DNA of 64,000 nt from [Actinomadura] parvosata subsp. kistnae (lineage in GTDB: Bacteria > Actinomycetota > Actinomycetes > Streptosporangiales > Streptosporangiaceae): positions 1,488,001 to 1,552,000 of the forward strand of contig NZ_OOHJ01000022.1 of the NCBI RefSeq assembly GCF_900323885.1, read 5' to 3'. The notes beneath the pieces are model-generated. The model worked only from the letters and a program-made list of their open reading frames with translations, was not told where the DNA came from and did no database searches. Both the position numbers and the translations under genes were made by a program. This document shows, piece after piece, positions 33,275-40,960 of this stretch. The number at the start of each line of letters is the position of its first letter. The first letter of the stretch is position 1.

Positions 33275-34240
33275 CTACCGGCCCGACGACAGTAGGGTGC
33301 GCCCCAGCGGGGTCATCACGTGCAGGACGGCCGTGCCGTGGCGGTGCGTCTCGATCAGCCCGGCGTCGCGCAGCACCCGCGTGTGGCGGCTGACGGAGGC
33401 GGGCGACGTCGCGGCCCGCTCGGCGAGCTGGGTGGTGGTGGCGCCGCCGTCGATGGCCGCCAGCACCGTCGCGCGGGTCGCGCCGAGCAGCGCGATCAGC
33501 GACTCCGTGCGGTTCGACTCCCAGTGGGAGTGCCGGTCGATCGGGTACACCAGCGTGGGCGGCAGGGCCGGGTCCGCCAGTGCCACCGGGACGCGCCGGC
33601 AGAAGTACGACGGGATCAGCAGCAGCCCGCGCCCGCCGAGGTGCAGGTCGCGGTCCACGTCGTAGTCGACCTCCAGCAGCGGCGGGCGCCAGCGCATGAG
33701 CGGCGCCATCCCGCGCAGCAGCCCGTCGGGGCCGCCCTCGGTCAGGTCGCGCCTGCGGCGGGTCGTCTCGGCCGCGATGGCCGCCTCGATCGTGTCGCGG
33801 TAGGGGTCGATGGCGATGGCGTGGTAGGCCCGCAGCGTGGCCGCCAGGTTCATCAGCGTCGCCGTCTCCCCCTCGGCCAGCCGGCGGCCCCAGCCGGGCA
33901 GCGGCGACGTGCGGGCCAGCGTGCCCAGCTCGCGGCGCAGCCGGGCGCGCGGCGTGCTCAGGAGCGCCTGCAGACCGGCGTCGAGCCCCTGGAGCCCTTC
34001 CACGGGCGTGATGAAGTCGGGGAAGTAGGGGCCGAACGGCGTCAGCGCCGCCACCACCCGCTCGTAGCGGTGCAGCCGGTCGCCCTCGCGCCGCATCTCC
34101 GTCAGCCAGGGGCGCAGGGTCGCCGGTGGCGCGGGGTCGGCGAGCCGGTGCCTGGTGAACACCATCTCCCAGAAGGGATCCGCGGTCTCCGCCAGTCGGG
34201 TGCGCCGTAAGTCGTCGCCGGTGAAGTGAATCCTGAGCAT
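33275..34240 (-). CDS. ArsR-like winged-helix regulator with large N-terminal domain (DUF5937-like)
   Basis: 321 aa. The C-terminal 80 residues are an ArsR-type winged helix (LIALLGATRATVLAAIDGGATTTQLAERAATSPASVSRHTRVLRDAGLIETHRHGTAVLHVMTPLG). Residues 1-235 form a helical domain of unknown ligand typical of actinobacterial regulators labelled DUF5937 (opening LRIHFTGDDLRRTRLAETADPFWEMVF). It is divergent from the HipA-like kinase pair with a 90-bp promoter gap. Target unknown. Confidence 0.8.
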   Translation of the reverse strand: MLRIHFTGDDLRRTRLAETADPFWEMVFTRHRLADPAPPATLRPWLTEMRREGDRLHRYERVVAALTPFGPYFPDFITPVEGLQGLDAGLQALLSTPRARLRRELGTLARTSPLPGWGRRLAEGETATLMNLAATLRAYHAIAIDPYRDTIEAAIAAETTRRRRDLTEGGPDGLLRGMAPLMRWRPPLLEVDYDVDRDLHLGGRGLLLIPSYFCRRVPVALADPALPPTLVYPIDRHSHWESNRTESLIALLGATRATVLAAIDGGATTTQLAERAATSPASVSRHTRVLRDAGLIETHRHGTAVLHVMTPLGRTLLSSGR

Positions 34241-34330
34241 CGATCCCTCGATCCCCTCATCGGCCCCACTCTACGATGGCCCGCCACCGTCCGACAGGTT
34301 CGTCCCGATCAAGGCAGGCGATAGCCTCGT

Positions 34331-35146
34331 ATGGTGCTGGAAAAGATCGCGGCGACCCGCTACGTCACCCCGCTGCGGGAGGGCGGGTCGCTGCCCGGCG
34401 TCGTCGAGGCCGACGACCTGGGCACGTACGTCGTGAAGTTCCGCGAGGCCGGCCAGGGCAGGCGGGTGCTCGTCGCCGAGATCATCTGCGCCGAGCTGGG
34501 CCGCCACCTCGGCTTCAGGACGCCCGACCTCAAGCTCATCGACCTCGACCCGCAGATCGGCGTCAGAGAGCCCGACTACGAGGTGCAGGAGCTGCTCAAG
34601 GCCAGCGCCGGGCTCAACCTCGCGGTCGACTTCCTGCCGGGCGCGCTCGGGTTCGAGCCGCTGGCGTGGGTGGCCGATCCGCTGTTCGCGGCGCGGGTGC
34701 TGTGGTTCGACGGGCTCATCCACAACATCGACCGGAGCTGGCGCAACCCCAACCTGCTGGTCTGGCACCGCGACACCTGGCTGATCGACCACGGGGCCGC
34801 GCTGTGGTTCCACCACAACTGGCGCACCGCCGACCCGCAGCGGCCGTTCGACGCGAGCGACCACGTGCTCGCGCCGTACGCGGGCGACGTCGGCGCGGCG
34901 GGCGCGGAGCTGGCCGGCCGGATCACGCGGGAGCTGCTGGAGGGCGTGACGGCGCTGGTGCCGGACGAGTGGCTGGCCGGCGAGCCGGGCTTCGGCTCCC
35001 CCGGCGAGGTGCGTGAGGCGTACGTCGACCATCTGCTGCGGCGGGCGCACGGGCCGCGCGAGTGGCTGAGGTTCGAGCAGCCCAAGGCCCCCAAGGCGGG
35101 CCCCGGGTCGGTCGGCGAGTTCTGGCGGGGAGGCGGCGGCCGGTGA
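34331..35146 (+). CDS. HipA-like kinase-fold protein
   Basis: 271 aa, shorter than toxin HipA (~440) and lacking its N-terminal subdomain. A phosphotransferase-like core is visible: GTYVVKFRE (ATP-Lys strand), catalytic-loop-like GLIHNIDRSWRNPNLLVW (His-Asn-x-Asp and downstream Asn) and metal-site-like LIDHGAALW. These match the HipA-family kinase annotation of actinobacterial proteins encoded next to DUF3037. GTGA overlap at 35143 couples it to DUF3037. Kinase activity on a protein or small molecule is inferred. No HipB-like antitoxin gene is beside it. Confidence 0.75.
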   Translation: MVLEKIAATRYVTPLREGGSLPGVVEADDLGTYVVKFREAGQGRRVLVAEIICAELGRHLGFRTPDLKLIDLDPQIGVREPDYEVQELLKASAGLNLAVDFLPGALGFEPLAWVADPLFAARVLWFDGLIHNIDRSWRNPNLLVWHRDTWLIDHGAALWFHHNWRTADPQRPFDASDHVLAPYAGDVGAAGAELAGRITRELLEGVTALVPDEWLAGEPGFGSPGEVREAYVDHLLRRAHGPREWLRFEQPKAPKAGPGSVGEFWRGGGGR

Positions 35147-35520
35147 GCAGGGACGTCTACGAGTACGCGGTGATCCGCGTGATGCCCAAGGTCGAGCGGG
35201 GCGAGCTGATCAACGCGGGCGTGCTGCTCTACTGCCAGCCCCGCGACTACCTGTGCGCCAAGGTCGAGCTGGACCCCGGCCGGCTGCGGGCGCTCGATCC
35301 GCAGGCCGACGTCGACGGGGTCCGCCGGGCGCTGAACGCGTACGAGCTGGCCTGCGGGGAAGAGTGCGGGCCGCTGGCGGGAGAGCCGCTCGGCGGCCGG
35401 TTCCGCTGGCTGACCGCGCCGCGCAGCACGATCGTGCAGGCGGGCCCGGTGCACGCGGGACTCACCGCTGATCCCGGCACCGAGCTGGCCCGGCTGTTCG
35501 ATAAGCTTGTCCGAATTTAG
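35143..35520 (+). CDS. DUF3037 protein
   Basis: 125 aa, alpha/beta, no signal or membrane helix. Recognisable DUF3037 text: YEYAVIRVMPKVERGELINAGVLLYCQPRDYLCAKVELDP and a C-terminal TADPGTELARLFDKLVR. Start GTG 35143 overlaps the HipA-like gene stop (GTGA), so the two products are likely to be stoichiometric partners. The pair recurs widely; its role is not established. Confidence 0.8.
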   Translation: MSRDVYEYAVIRVMPKVERGELINAGVLLYCQPRDYLCAKVELDPGRLRALDPQADVDGVRRALNAYELACGEECGPLAGEPLGGRFRWLTAPRSTIVQAGPVHAGLTADPGTELARLFDKLVRI

Positions 35521-35575
35521 CCCCTTGACCAGCGTCGATGCTGGGTAAGAGGTGCGAAAGGGAGGAGGGCCGGTA

Positions 35576-37261
35576 GTGGGAGATGTGCGGCAATGCTCGA
35601 AGCAGCACTGCTGCCGGTTCCGGGACCTCACCCACGCCGGCACGTACGTCGTGGACGACCGCGGCCGGATCATCGACGTCAGCCCCCGAGCCGAGCACCT
35701 GCTCCGCCGCAGCGCGGCGGAGCTGCTGGGCCGCGACGCCCACGACGCGCTGCACCGGGGCAGGGGCGGCGAGCCGCTGCCGCGCAGCCTGTGCGACATG
35801 CGCCAGCCTCTCCTCGAAGGCGTCACGGCGAGCGGCGAGGACGCGTGGCTGGAGCGCGGCGACGGCTCCCTCATGCAGATCTCGTGGATGGTCACCCCGT
35901 GCGGCAGCGAGGCGGACGGCGGCGCGAACGCGCTGGTCATCTTCTACGAGACCGGTTCCTCCGTGTCCGGTGAGTGGGTGCGCGCGCAGGCTCCCACGAC
36001 CATGACCGAGCTCGACCGGCTGGCGCTGCTCGCGGAGACGACCACGACGCTCACCTCCAGCCTCGACAGCGACGAGACGATCCGCCACCTGGTGCGGCTG
36101 GTGGTGCCGCTGCTGGCCGACTGGGTGGTCATCGACCTGCTCACCGAGGAGGGCGAGGTGGTCCGCAACACCGTCGTCCACCACGAGAACGGCGTCCTGA
36201 CCCACCGGGAAGACCTGGAGCGGCTGATGCCGCCGCTGTCGATGGAGTCCCCGATGCCGCTGTCCCGGGCGCTGCGCGGCGTCACCGCGACGCTCGTCGG
36301 CCCGGAGCACTACCAGGGCCCGCCCGACTCGGGCATCGCGGTCGCGCAGCGGGAGCTGTTCGAGGCCACCGGCATCCACTCGGCGTGCATCGCGCCGATC
36401 CGCGGCGTGCGCGACGTGGTCGGCGCCATGACGCTCGGCCGCGCGGTGCAGCCCCACCCGTTCTCCACCAACGACCTCCTCCTGGTCGAGGACATCGCCC
36501 GCCGCGCCGGGCTGGCCCTCGACAACGCCCGCCTGTACGAGCGGCAGCGCCGGGTGGCCGAGACCATGCAGCGCCACCTGCTGCCCCGGCTGCCGTCCGT
36601 GCCCGGCCTGGAGATGGGCGCCTGCTACCTGCCCGCGCCGCGCGCCTCCCAGGTCGGCGGCGACTGGTACGACGCGTTCGTGCTGTCGGGCGAGACGACC
36701 GGCCTCGTCATCGGCGACGTCGTCGGCCACGACCTCGACGCCGCCTCCGGCATGGCGCAGGTCTGCAACATGCTGCGCGCCTACGCAGGGGAGCTGGAGG
36801 AACCGCCCAGCGCCGTCATGGAGCGGCTCGACCAGGCGGTGGTCCGCATGGCCGAGGCCACGATGGCCACCGCCGTGTTCGCCCGCGCCGAGCGCTCCGG
36901 CGACGGGTGGCGGCTGCGCTGGACCAACGCGGGCCACCCGCCGCCACTGCTCATTGAGGAGAACGGGCGCACCCGCTACCTGGAGGAGGCGAGCAGCATG
37001 CTCCTCGGCACCGGCTTCGCGCCCGCCAGGAAGGACGCCGTGGTCGAGCTGCCGCCGCGATCCACCCTGCTGTTCTACACCGACGGGCTGATCGAGTCGC
37101 CCACCCACTCGCTCGACGACGGCCTCGACCGGCTGCGCGAGGAGGCGGCCGCGCTGACCCGGCACCCGCTCAGCACCTACTGCGACCGCCTGCTCGGCCG
37201 CGTCCGCCCCGCCGACAACGACGACGACGTCGCCATGCTGACGTTGCGCGTCCCCGGCTAG
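35576..37261 (+). CDS. PAS-GAF-PP2C protein phosphatase (RsbU/SpoIIE type)
   Basis: 561 aa from GTG 35576, eight bases after GGGAGGAGG. Order: Cys-containing start (CSKQHCCRF), PAS domain ~20-120 (THAGTYVVDDRGRIIDVSPRAE), GAF domain ~150-310 (TLTSSLDSDETIRHLVRLVVPLLADWVVIDLL), PP2C-like SpoIIE domain ~320-560 with metal motifs VGGDWYDAF, IGDVVGHDLDAA, TDGLIESP and DNDDDVAMLTLRV. Such proteins dephosphorylate anti-anti-sigma factors in response to a small molecule or redox signal. No anti-sigma partner gene is adjacent. The start at 35552 is possible but less likely. Confidence 0.88.
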   Translation: MGDVRQCSKQHCCRFRDLTHAGTYVVDDRGRIIDVSPRAEHLLRRSAAELLGRDAHDALHRGRGGEPLPRSLCDMRQPLLEGVTASGEDAWLERGDGSLMQISWMVTPCGSEADGGANALVIFYETGSSVSGEWVRAQAPTTMTELDRLALLAETTTTLTSSLDSDETIRHLVRLVVPLLADWVVIDLLTEEGEVVRNTVVHHENGVLTHREDLERLMPPLSMESPMPLSRALRGVTATLVGPEHYQGPPDSGIAVAQRELFEATGIHSACIAPIRGVRDVVGAMTLGRAVQPHPFSTNDLLLVEDIARRAGLALDNARLYERQRRVAETMQRHLLPRLPSVPGLEMGACYLPAPRASQVGGDWYDAFVLSGETTGLVIGDVVGHDLDAASGMAQVCNMLRAYAGELEEPPSAVMERLDQAVVRMAEATMATAVFARAERSGDGWRLRWTNAGHPPPLLIEENGRTRYLEEASSMLLGTGFAPARKDAVVELPPRSTLLFYTDGLIESPTHSLDDGLDRLREEAAALTRHPLSTYCDRLLGRVRPADNDDDVAMLTLRVPG

Positions 37262-37284
37262 CGGTGGGCCCGCTTGGGGCGGGC

Positions 37285-37329
37285 CCGGTCAGCGGCGGGC
37301 CGGTCAGCGGCGGGCCGGTCAGCGGCGGA
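37285..37329. repeat. 15-bp tandem repeat (three copies) spanning the NmrA gene stop
   Basis: CCGGTCAGCGGCGGG at 37285-37299, 37300-37314, and 37315-37329 (last base differs). The third copy contains the stop codon (37319-37321, minus strand) and the last codons (NADAFRR) of the NmrA-like gene; the other two lie downstream. This is the second of three loci where the end of a gene is tandemly copied. Confidence 0.75.
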
Positions 37330-38143
37330 ACGCGTCGGCGTTCGCGCGGGCCCACTCCTCGAACGTGCGCGGCGGGCGCCCCGTGACCCGCTCGACGGTC
37401 GGCAGCACCGCCGACTCGTCCAGCTCGCCCCGGGCGAAGAACCCGTAGAACGCCTCCGCGTACGCCTCCGGCATGCCGCCGGCCAGCATCTCGGCCCTGG
37501 CCTCTTCGTCGCTCAGCCCCTCGAAGCGCAGCTTCCTGCCCAGCGCCGCCCCCAGGATCTCCACCCGCTCCGCCGGCCGCAGCGCCCGCGGGCCCGTCAG
37601 CCCGTACACCTGCCCGTCGTGCCCCTTCTCCAGCAGGGCCGCGGCGGCCACGGCGGCGATGTCGAGCGGGTCGACGGTCGCCACCGCCACGCCCGGCCAG
37701 GAGTCGCGGACGACGTCACCGGCCTTGACCTGATCGGCCCAGCGCAGCGTGTTCGACATGAACGTGCGCGGGCGCAGCACCGTCCACGGCACCCCCGACG
37801 CGCGGACCAGCGCCTCCGACTCCACGTGATATTTCGAGACCGGGTTGCTCACGTCGGCGGCCTCCGCCGCGCTCGCCGACAGCAGCACCACGTGCTCGAC
37901 CCCGGCGCGCGCCACGGCCGCCAGCGTCTCGTCCATCCGGTCGTAGCCGGCCAGCAGGAACACCCCGCGCACGCCGGTCAGGGCGCCCGCCACCGACTCC
38001 GGATCGTTCAGGTCTCCCAGAGCCGGCTCGGCGGGCAGCTCCACCTCGCGCCGCACCAGCGCGCGTACCGGCTCGCCCGCCGCGGCGAGCGTGCGCACCA
38101 GCGCGCCGCCCGCGTTTCCCGTTGCACCCGTGACAAGGATCAT
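37319..38143 (-). CDS. NmrA-like NAD(P)-binding protein (atypical SDR)
   Basis: 274 aa. MILVTGATGNAGGALVRTLAAAGEPVRALVR is the dinucleotide-binding start. YHVESEALVRASGVPWTVLRPRTFMSN is the NmrA/TMR-type segment, without a clear YxxxK pair. Such proteins are redox sensors or quinone/isoflavone-type reductases. Convergent with the phosphatase gene. The repeat at its 3' end is discussed separately. Confidence 0.83.
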   Translation of the reverse strand: MILVTGATGNAGGALVRTLAAAGEPVRALVRREVELPAEPALGDLNDPESVAGALTGVRGVFLLAGYDRMDETLAAVARAGVEHVVLLSASAAEAADVSNPVSKYHVESEALVRASGVPWTVLRPRTFMSNTLRWADQVKAGDVVRDSWPGVAVATVDPLDIAAVAAAALLEKGHDGQVYGLTGPRALRPAERVEILGAALGRKLRFEGLSDEEARAEMLAGGMPEAYAEAFYGFFARGELDESAVLPTVERVTGRPPRTFEEWARANADAFRR

Positions 38144-38145
38144 GC

Positions 38146-38988
38146 CTAGAACAATACGGACATGAACGTGTCGATCTCCCGGAACCCCACCTTCCGGTAG
38201 ACGGCCCGGGCCGCGTGGTTGAAGTCGTTGACGTAGAGCGAGACGACCGGCGCGAAGCAGCTCATCGCCGCCTCCACCACCGCCGCCATCCCCGCCACCG
38301 CGTAGCCCCTGCCACGCAGCTCGGGCGCCACCCAGACGCCCTGGATCTGGCAGGCCTGCGGGGTGACGGCCCCCACCTCGGCCTTGAACACCACCCGGCC
38401 GTCGTCGATCCGCGCGTACGACCGGCCGATCCTGATCAGCTCGGCCACCCGCGTCCGGTAGAGGGCGCCGCCGTCACCGAGGTTCGGCGAGACGCCGACC
38501 TCTTCGGTGAACATCGCCACGCACGCCGGCAGCAGCACGTCGAACTCCTCGGGCCGCACCCGCCGCACCAGCGGGTCGGCCGCCACGTCCGGCTTGCTGG
38601 AGGTCGCCATGACGGGCTGCGCCCAGCGGATCGCCCGTGCCCGCCCCCAGTGCGGCTCCAGCCGCTCCCACAGCAGCGAGACGGCATCGACCGGGCCCAC
38701 GATGGACGAGCAGCGCCGCCCCTGCTTGCGGGCACGGTCGGCGAACGCGTGCACGGCCTCGGGGCCGGCGTTGACCGGCACCATGTTGGCTCCGGCGTAA
38801 CAGAGTGACACGAGGCCACCGCGCGGTCCGAACCCCCACATCTGCCCACCGAGCCTCGCCGGGTTGAGTCCGACGGCCCGCACCCGAGAGGACACGAAGA
38901 CATTGGCGACCGGATCGGTGTCCAGGAGGGCGAGGACTTCGTCCCGGTCGTTGTCGTCGAGCACGCGCGACGCCGATGTACGCAGCAT
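38146..38988 (-). CDS. GNAT acetyltransferase with DUF4081 domain
   Basis: 280 aa. N-terminal DUF4081-type domain (residues ~10-130, ANVFVSSRVRAVGLNPARLGGQMWGFG) and C-terminal GNAT fold with acetyl-CoA loop VWVAPELRGRGYAVAGMAAVVEAAM and final AVYRKVGFREI. In actinobacteria this gene usually follows ispG directly. Here ispG is ~4.4 kb away, with two secreted hydrolases and a decayed gene between. Start ATG 38988 (a GTG precedes it at 38991). Acyl acceptor unknown. Only 2 nt separate it from the NmrA-like gene start (38143), so they are probably co-transcribed. Confidence 0.83.
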   Translation of the reverse strand: MLRTSASRVLDDNDRDEVLALLDTDPVANVFVSSRVRAVGLNPARLGGQMWGFGPRGGLVSLCYAGANMVPVNAGPEAVHAFADRARKQGRRCSSIVGPVDAVSLLWERLEPHWGRARAIRWAQPVMATSSKPDVAADPLVRRVRPEEFDVLLPACVAMFTEEVGVSPNLGDGGALYRTRVAELIRIGRSYARIDDGRVVFKAEVGAVTPQACQIQGVWVAPELRGRGYAVAGMAAVVEAAMSCFAPVVSLYVNDFNHAARAVYRKVGFREIDTFMSVLF

Positions 38989-39095
38989 CACATGGTCAGA
39001 CTACGCGAAGGGTTACCGAATCCGGCATCCGGCACTGCCCACGGTAACCCTTTCTTGACGTCAGCCGGATCTCGCGACGTCAGCGGAGGCGTTCC

Positions 39096-40679
39096 TCAGC
39101 CGATGGGCAGCCCCTCCAGCACGCCCAGGATCCCGAGCAGTCCCCCGCCCTTCGGGTCGCCCGACGTCATGTGCGCGGCCGGACGCGGCTCCGGCAGGGC
39201 CGGGCAGGTCGTGTCCCGGCGCGGCAGCGTGCCGTCCCGCAGGTACGCGGCCAGGTACCCGTCCAGGCACTTGTTGCCCGCCAGCGACACCCCGTGGTTG
39301 CCGCCGCCCTCCAGCACCATGCGGGCGCGCGGGAAGCTCCGCGCCATCTGCAGAGCCCCCTGGTACGGGGTCGCCGCGTCGTGCCGCGACTGCAGCATGA
39401 GGAACGGCGGCAGCTTCCGCGACGCGTGCACCTTCACCGGCGTGCCGCCGCGCACCGGCCAGAACGCGCAGGGCGCGTTGAACCAGGCGTTCGGCCAGGT
39501 CAGGAACGGCGCCTCGCGGTGCAGGGCCTTCATGTCGGCCCGCCACGTGTCCCACTTTCGCGGCCAGCGGGCGTCGCGGCACTGGACGCCCAGGTAGATG
39601 GCGTAGCCGTTCTCGTCGGCCGCGTCGTTCTTGCCGTGCTTGTTGTAGATCTCCACGAGCCCCCTGACGTCGCCCTGCCGCACGTACGAGGACCACGCCT
39701 GGGCGAACTGCGGCCACACCTTGTCGCTGTAGCCGGCCACCGTGAAGGTGTCGTCGAGCTCGCTCGGCCCCACGACGCCTCCGGCCGGCTTCGCGCGCAG
39801 CCGGTCACGCATCGCGTAGTAGGCGAACGAGGTCTGCTTCTGCGTCGCGCCCAGCTTGTAGGCGTCGTGGTGGCGGGCGGTCCAGGCCAGGAACTGGCGA
39901 TGCCGGTGCTCGAACGCGCGGTCCTGCTTGAGGTTCGAGTCGTACCAGACGCCGGTGGGATCGACGGAGCTGTCCATCACCAGGCGCTTGACGCGCGTCG
40001 GGAAGATGGTGGCGTAGACGGCGCCGAGGTAGGTGCCGTACGAGTAGCCGAGGTAGCTGATCTTCTCCTCGCCGAGGGCGGCGCGGATGGCGTCCATGTC
40101 CCGGGCGGAGTTCTCGGTGGTCAGGTGTGGCAGGAACCATGACCAGAGCTGGCCGCAGCGGGAGGCGTACCCGGCGGCGCGGGCGAGCAGCGCCTTCTCC
40201 TCGGCCTTGCCGTGCGGCACCGCGTCCGGCCTCGGGGCCTTGTAGTACGTGGCCGGGTCCACGCAGTGCACGGACGGCTGGCTGGCGCCGACGCCCCGGG
40301 GGTCGAACCCGACGATGTCGTAGCGTTCGGACACGTCCGCGGGCAGCGACGTGGCCACGTACTCGGTCAGGTCTCGCCCCGACGAGCCCGGCCCGCCCGG
40401 GTTGACGAGCAGCGTCCCGAGGTGGTTGGCGTCCCTGGAGACCTTGGCCCTGATCCGGTTGAGCGCGATCTTGATCTGCTGTCCCATGGGCTCGCGGTAG
40501 TCGAGCGGCACGCGTACGGTGGCGCACTCCAGAGCCGCCGAGGCCGTCTTGCCCGCCACCTTCGGGCAGGCCCCCCACACCACAGGCGCCTTCCTGCCGG
40601 CCACCGCCGTCCCGTCCGCAGTCGCGACCCCGGCGACGAGCATCACCAGCCCGGCGACAACCCCCATAACCCGCTTCAC
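39096..40679 (-). CDS. Secreted tripeptidyl-aminopeptidase-type alpha/beta hydrolase (S33)
   Basis: 527 aa. Signal peptide MKRVMGVVAGLVMLVAGVATA, then the TAP fold: LGTLLVNPGGPGSSG (oxyanion), RYDIVGFDPRGVGASQP, nucleophile elbow YLGYSYGTYLG (Ser), C-terminal QSRHDAATPY (Asp) and EGGGNHGVS (His), plus the disulfide-type C-terminal cysteines (NAPCAFWP, CLDGYL). Matches Streptomyces mycelium-associated tripeptidyl/prolyl aminopeptidases. Extracellular peptide trimming is the expected role. Divergent from the CE15 esterase. Confidence 0.87.
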   Translation of the reverse strand: MKRVMGVVAGLVMLVAGVATADGTAVAGRKAPVVWGACPKVAGKTASAALECATVRVPLDYREPMGQQIKIALNRIRAKVSRDANHLGTLLVNPGGPGSSGRDLTEYVATSLPADVSERYDIVGFDPRGVGASQPSVHCVDPATYYKAPRPDAVPHGKAEEKALLARAAGYASRCGQLWSWFLPHLTTENSARDMDAIRAALGEEKISYLGYSYGTYLGAVYATIFPTRVKRLVMDSSVDPTGVWYDSNLKQDRAFEHRHRQFLAWTARHHDAYKLGATQKQTSFAYYAMRDRLRAKPAGGVVGPSELDDTFTVAGYSDKVWPQFAQAWSSYVRQGDVRGLVEIYNKHGKNDAADENGYAIYLGVQCRDARWPRKWDTWRADMKALHREAPFLTWPNAWFNAPCAFWPVRGGTPVKVHASRKLPPFLMLQSRHDAATPYQGALQMARSFPRARMVLEGGGNHGVSLAGNKCLDGYLAAYLRDGTLPRRDTTCPALPEPRPAAHMTSGDPKGGGLLGILGVLEGLPIG

Positions 40680-40872
40680 CGAGTCCCCTTCCTTGTCATA
40701 GGCCTTGAGATGCTCCCGCGAGCGACGGGGTGGTGACGGTGAGTATGGGGAAATGCTTGCCGTTCCGTGATGCCGCCATGGCCCGGCGCCTTCTTTCAGC
40801 TAATTTCCGATACTTTCGTCACCCCCCACCCTCATGACCACAGCACATGGGCACGCCACTCGTTCTTGGGGC

Positions 40873-40883
40873 CGAAAGTTTCG
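40873..40883. promoter_or_regulatory. Xylan-type operator candidate CGAAA-G-TTTCG
   Basis: A perfect five-base-arm palindrome 78 nt before the CE15 start, in a 281-bp AT-rich gap (40680-40960). Further TTTCG half-sites lie at 40813-40817 and 40900-40904. LacI-type xylan regulators of actinomycetes bind CGAA-N-TTCG-like sites, which fits a xylan-acting esterase. The regulator is not in the window. Confidence 0.45.
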
Positions 40884-40960
40884 AGAAATCATTGACATAT
40901 TTCGAGGGCCTTCTCAGACTGATCGCCAGCACCCCACCTCTCGGAAGGGAGAGCGCCGTG

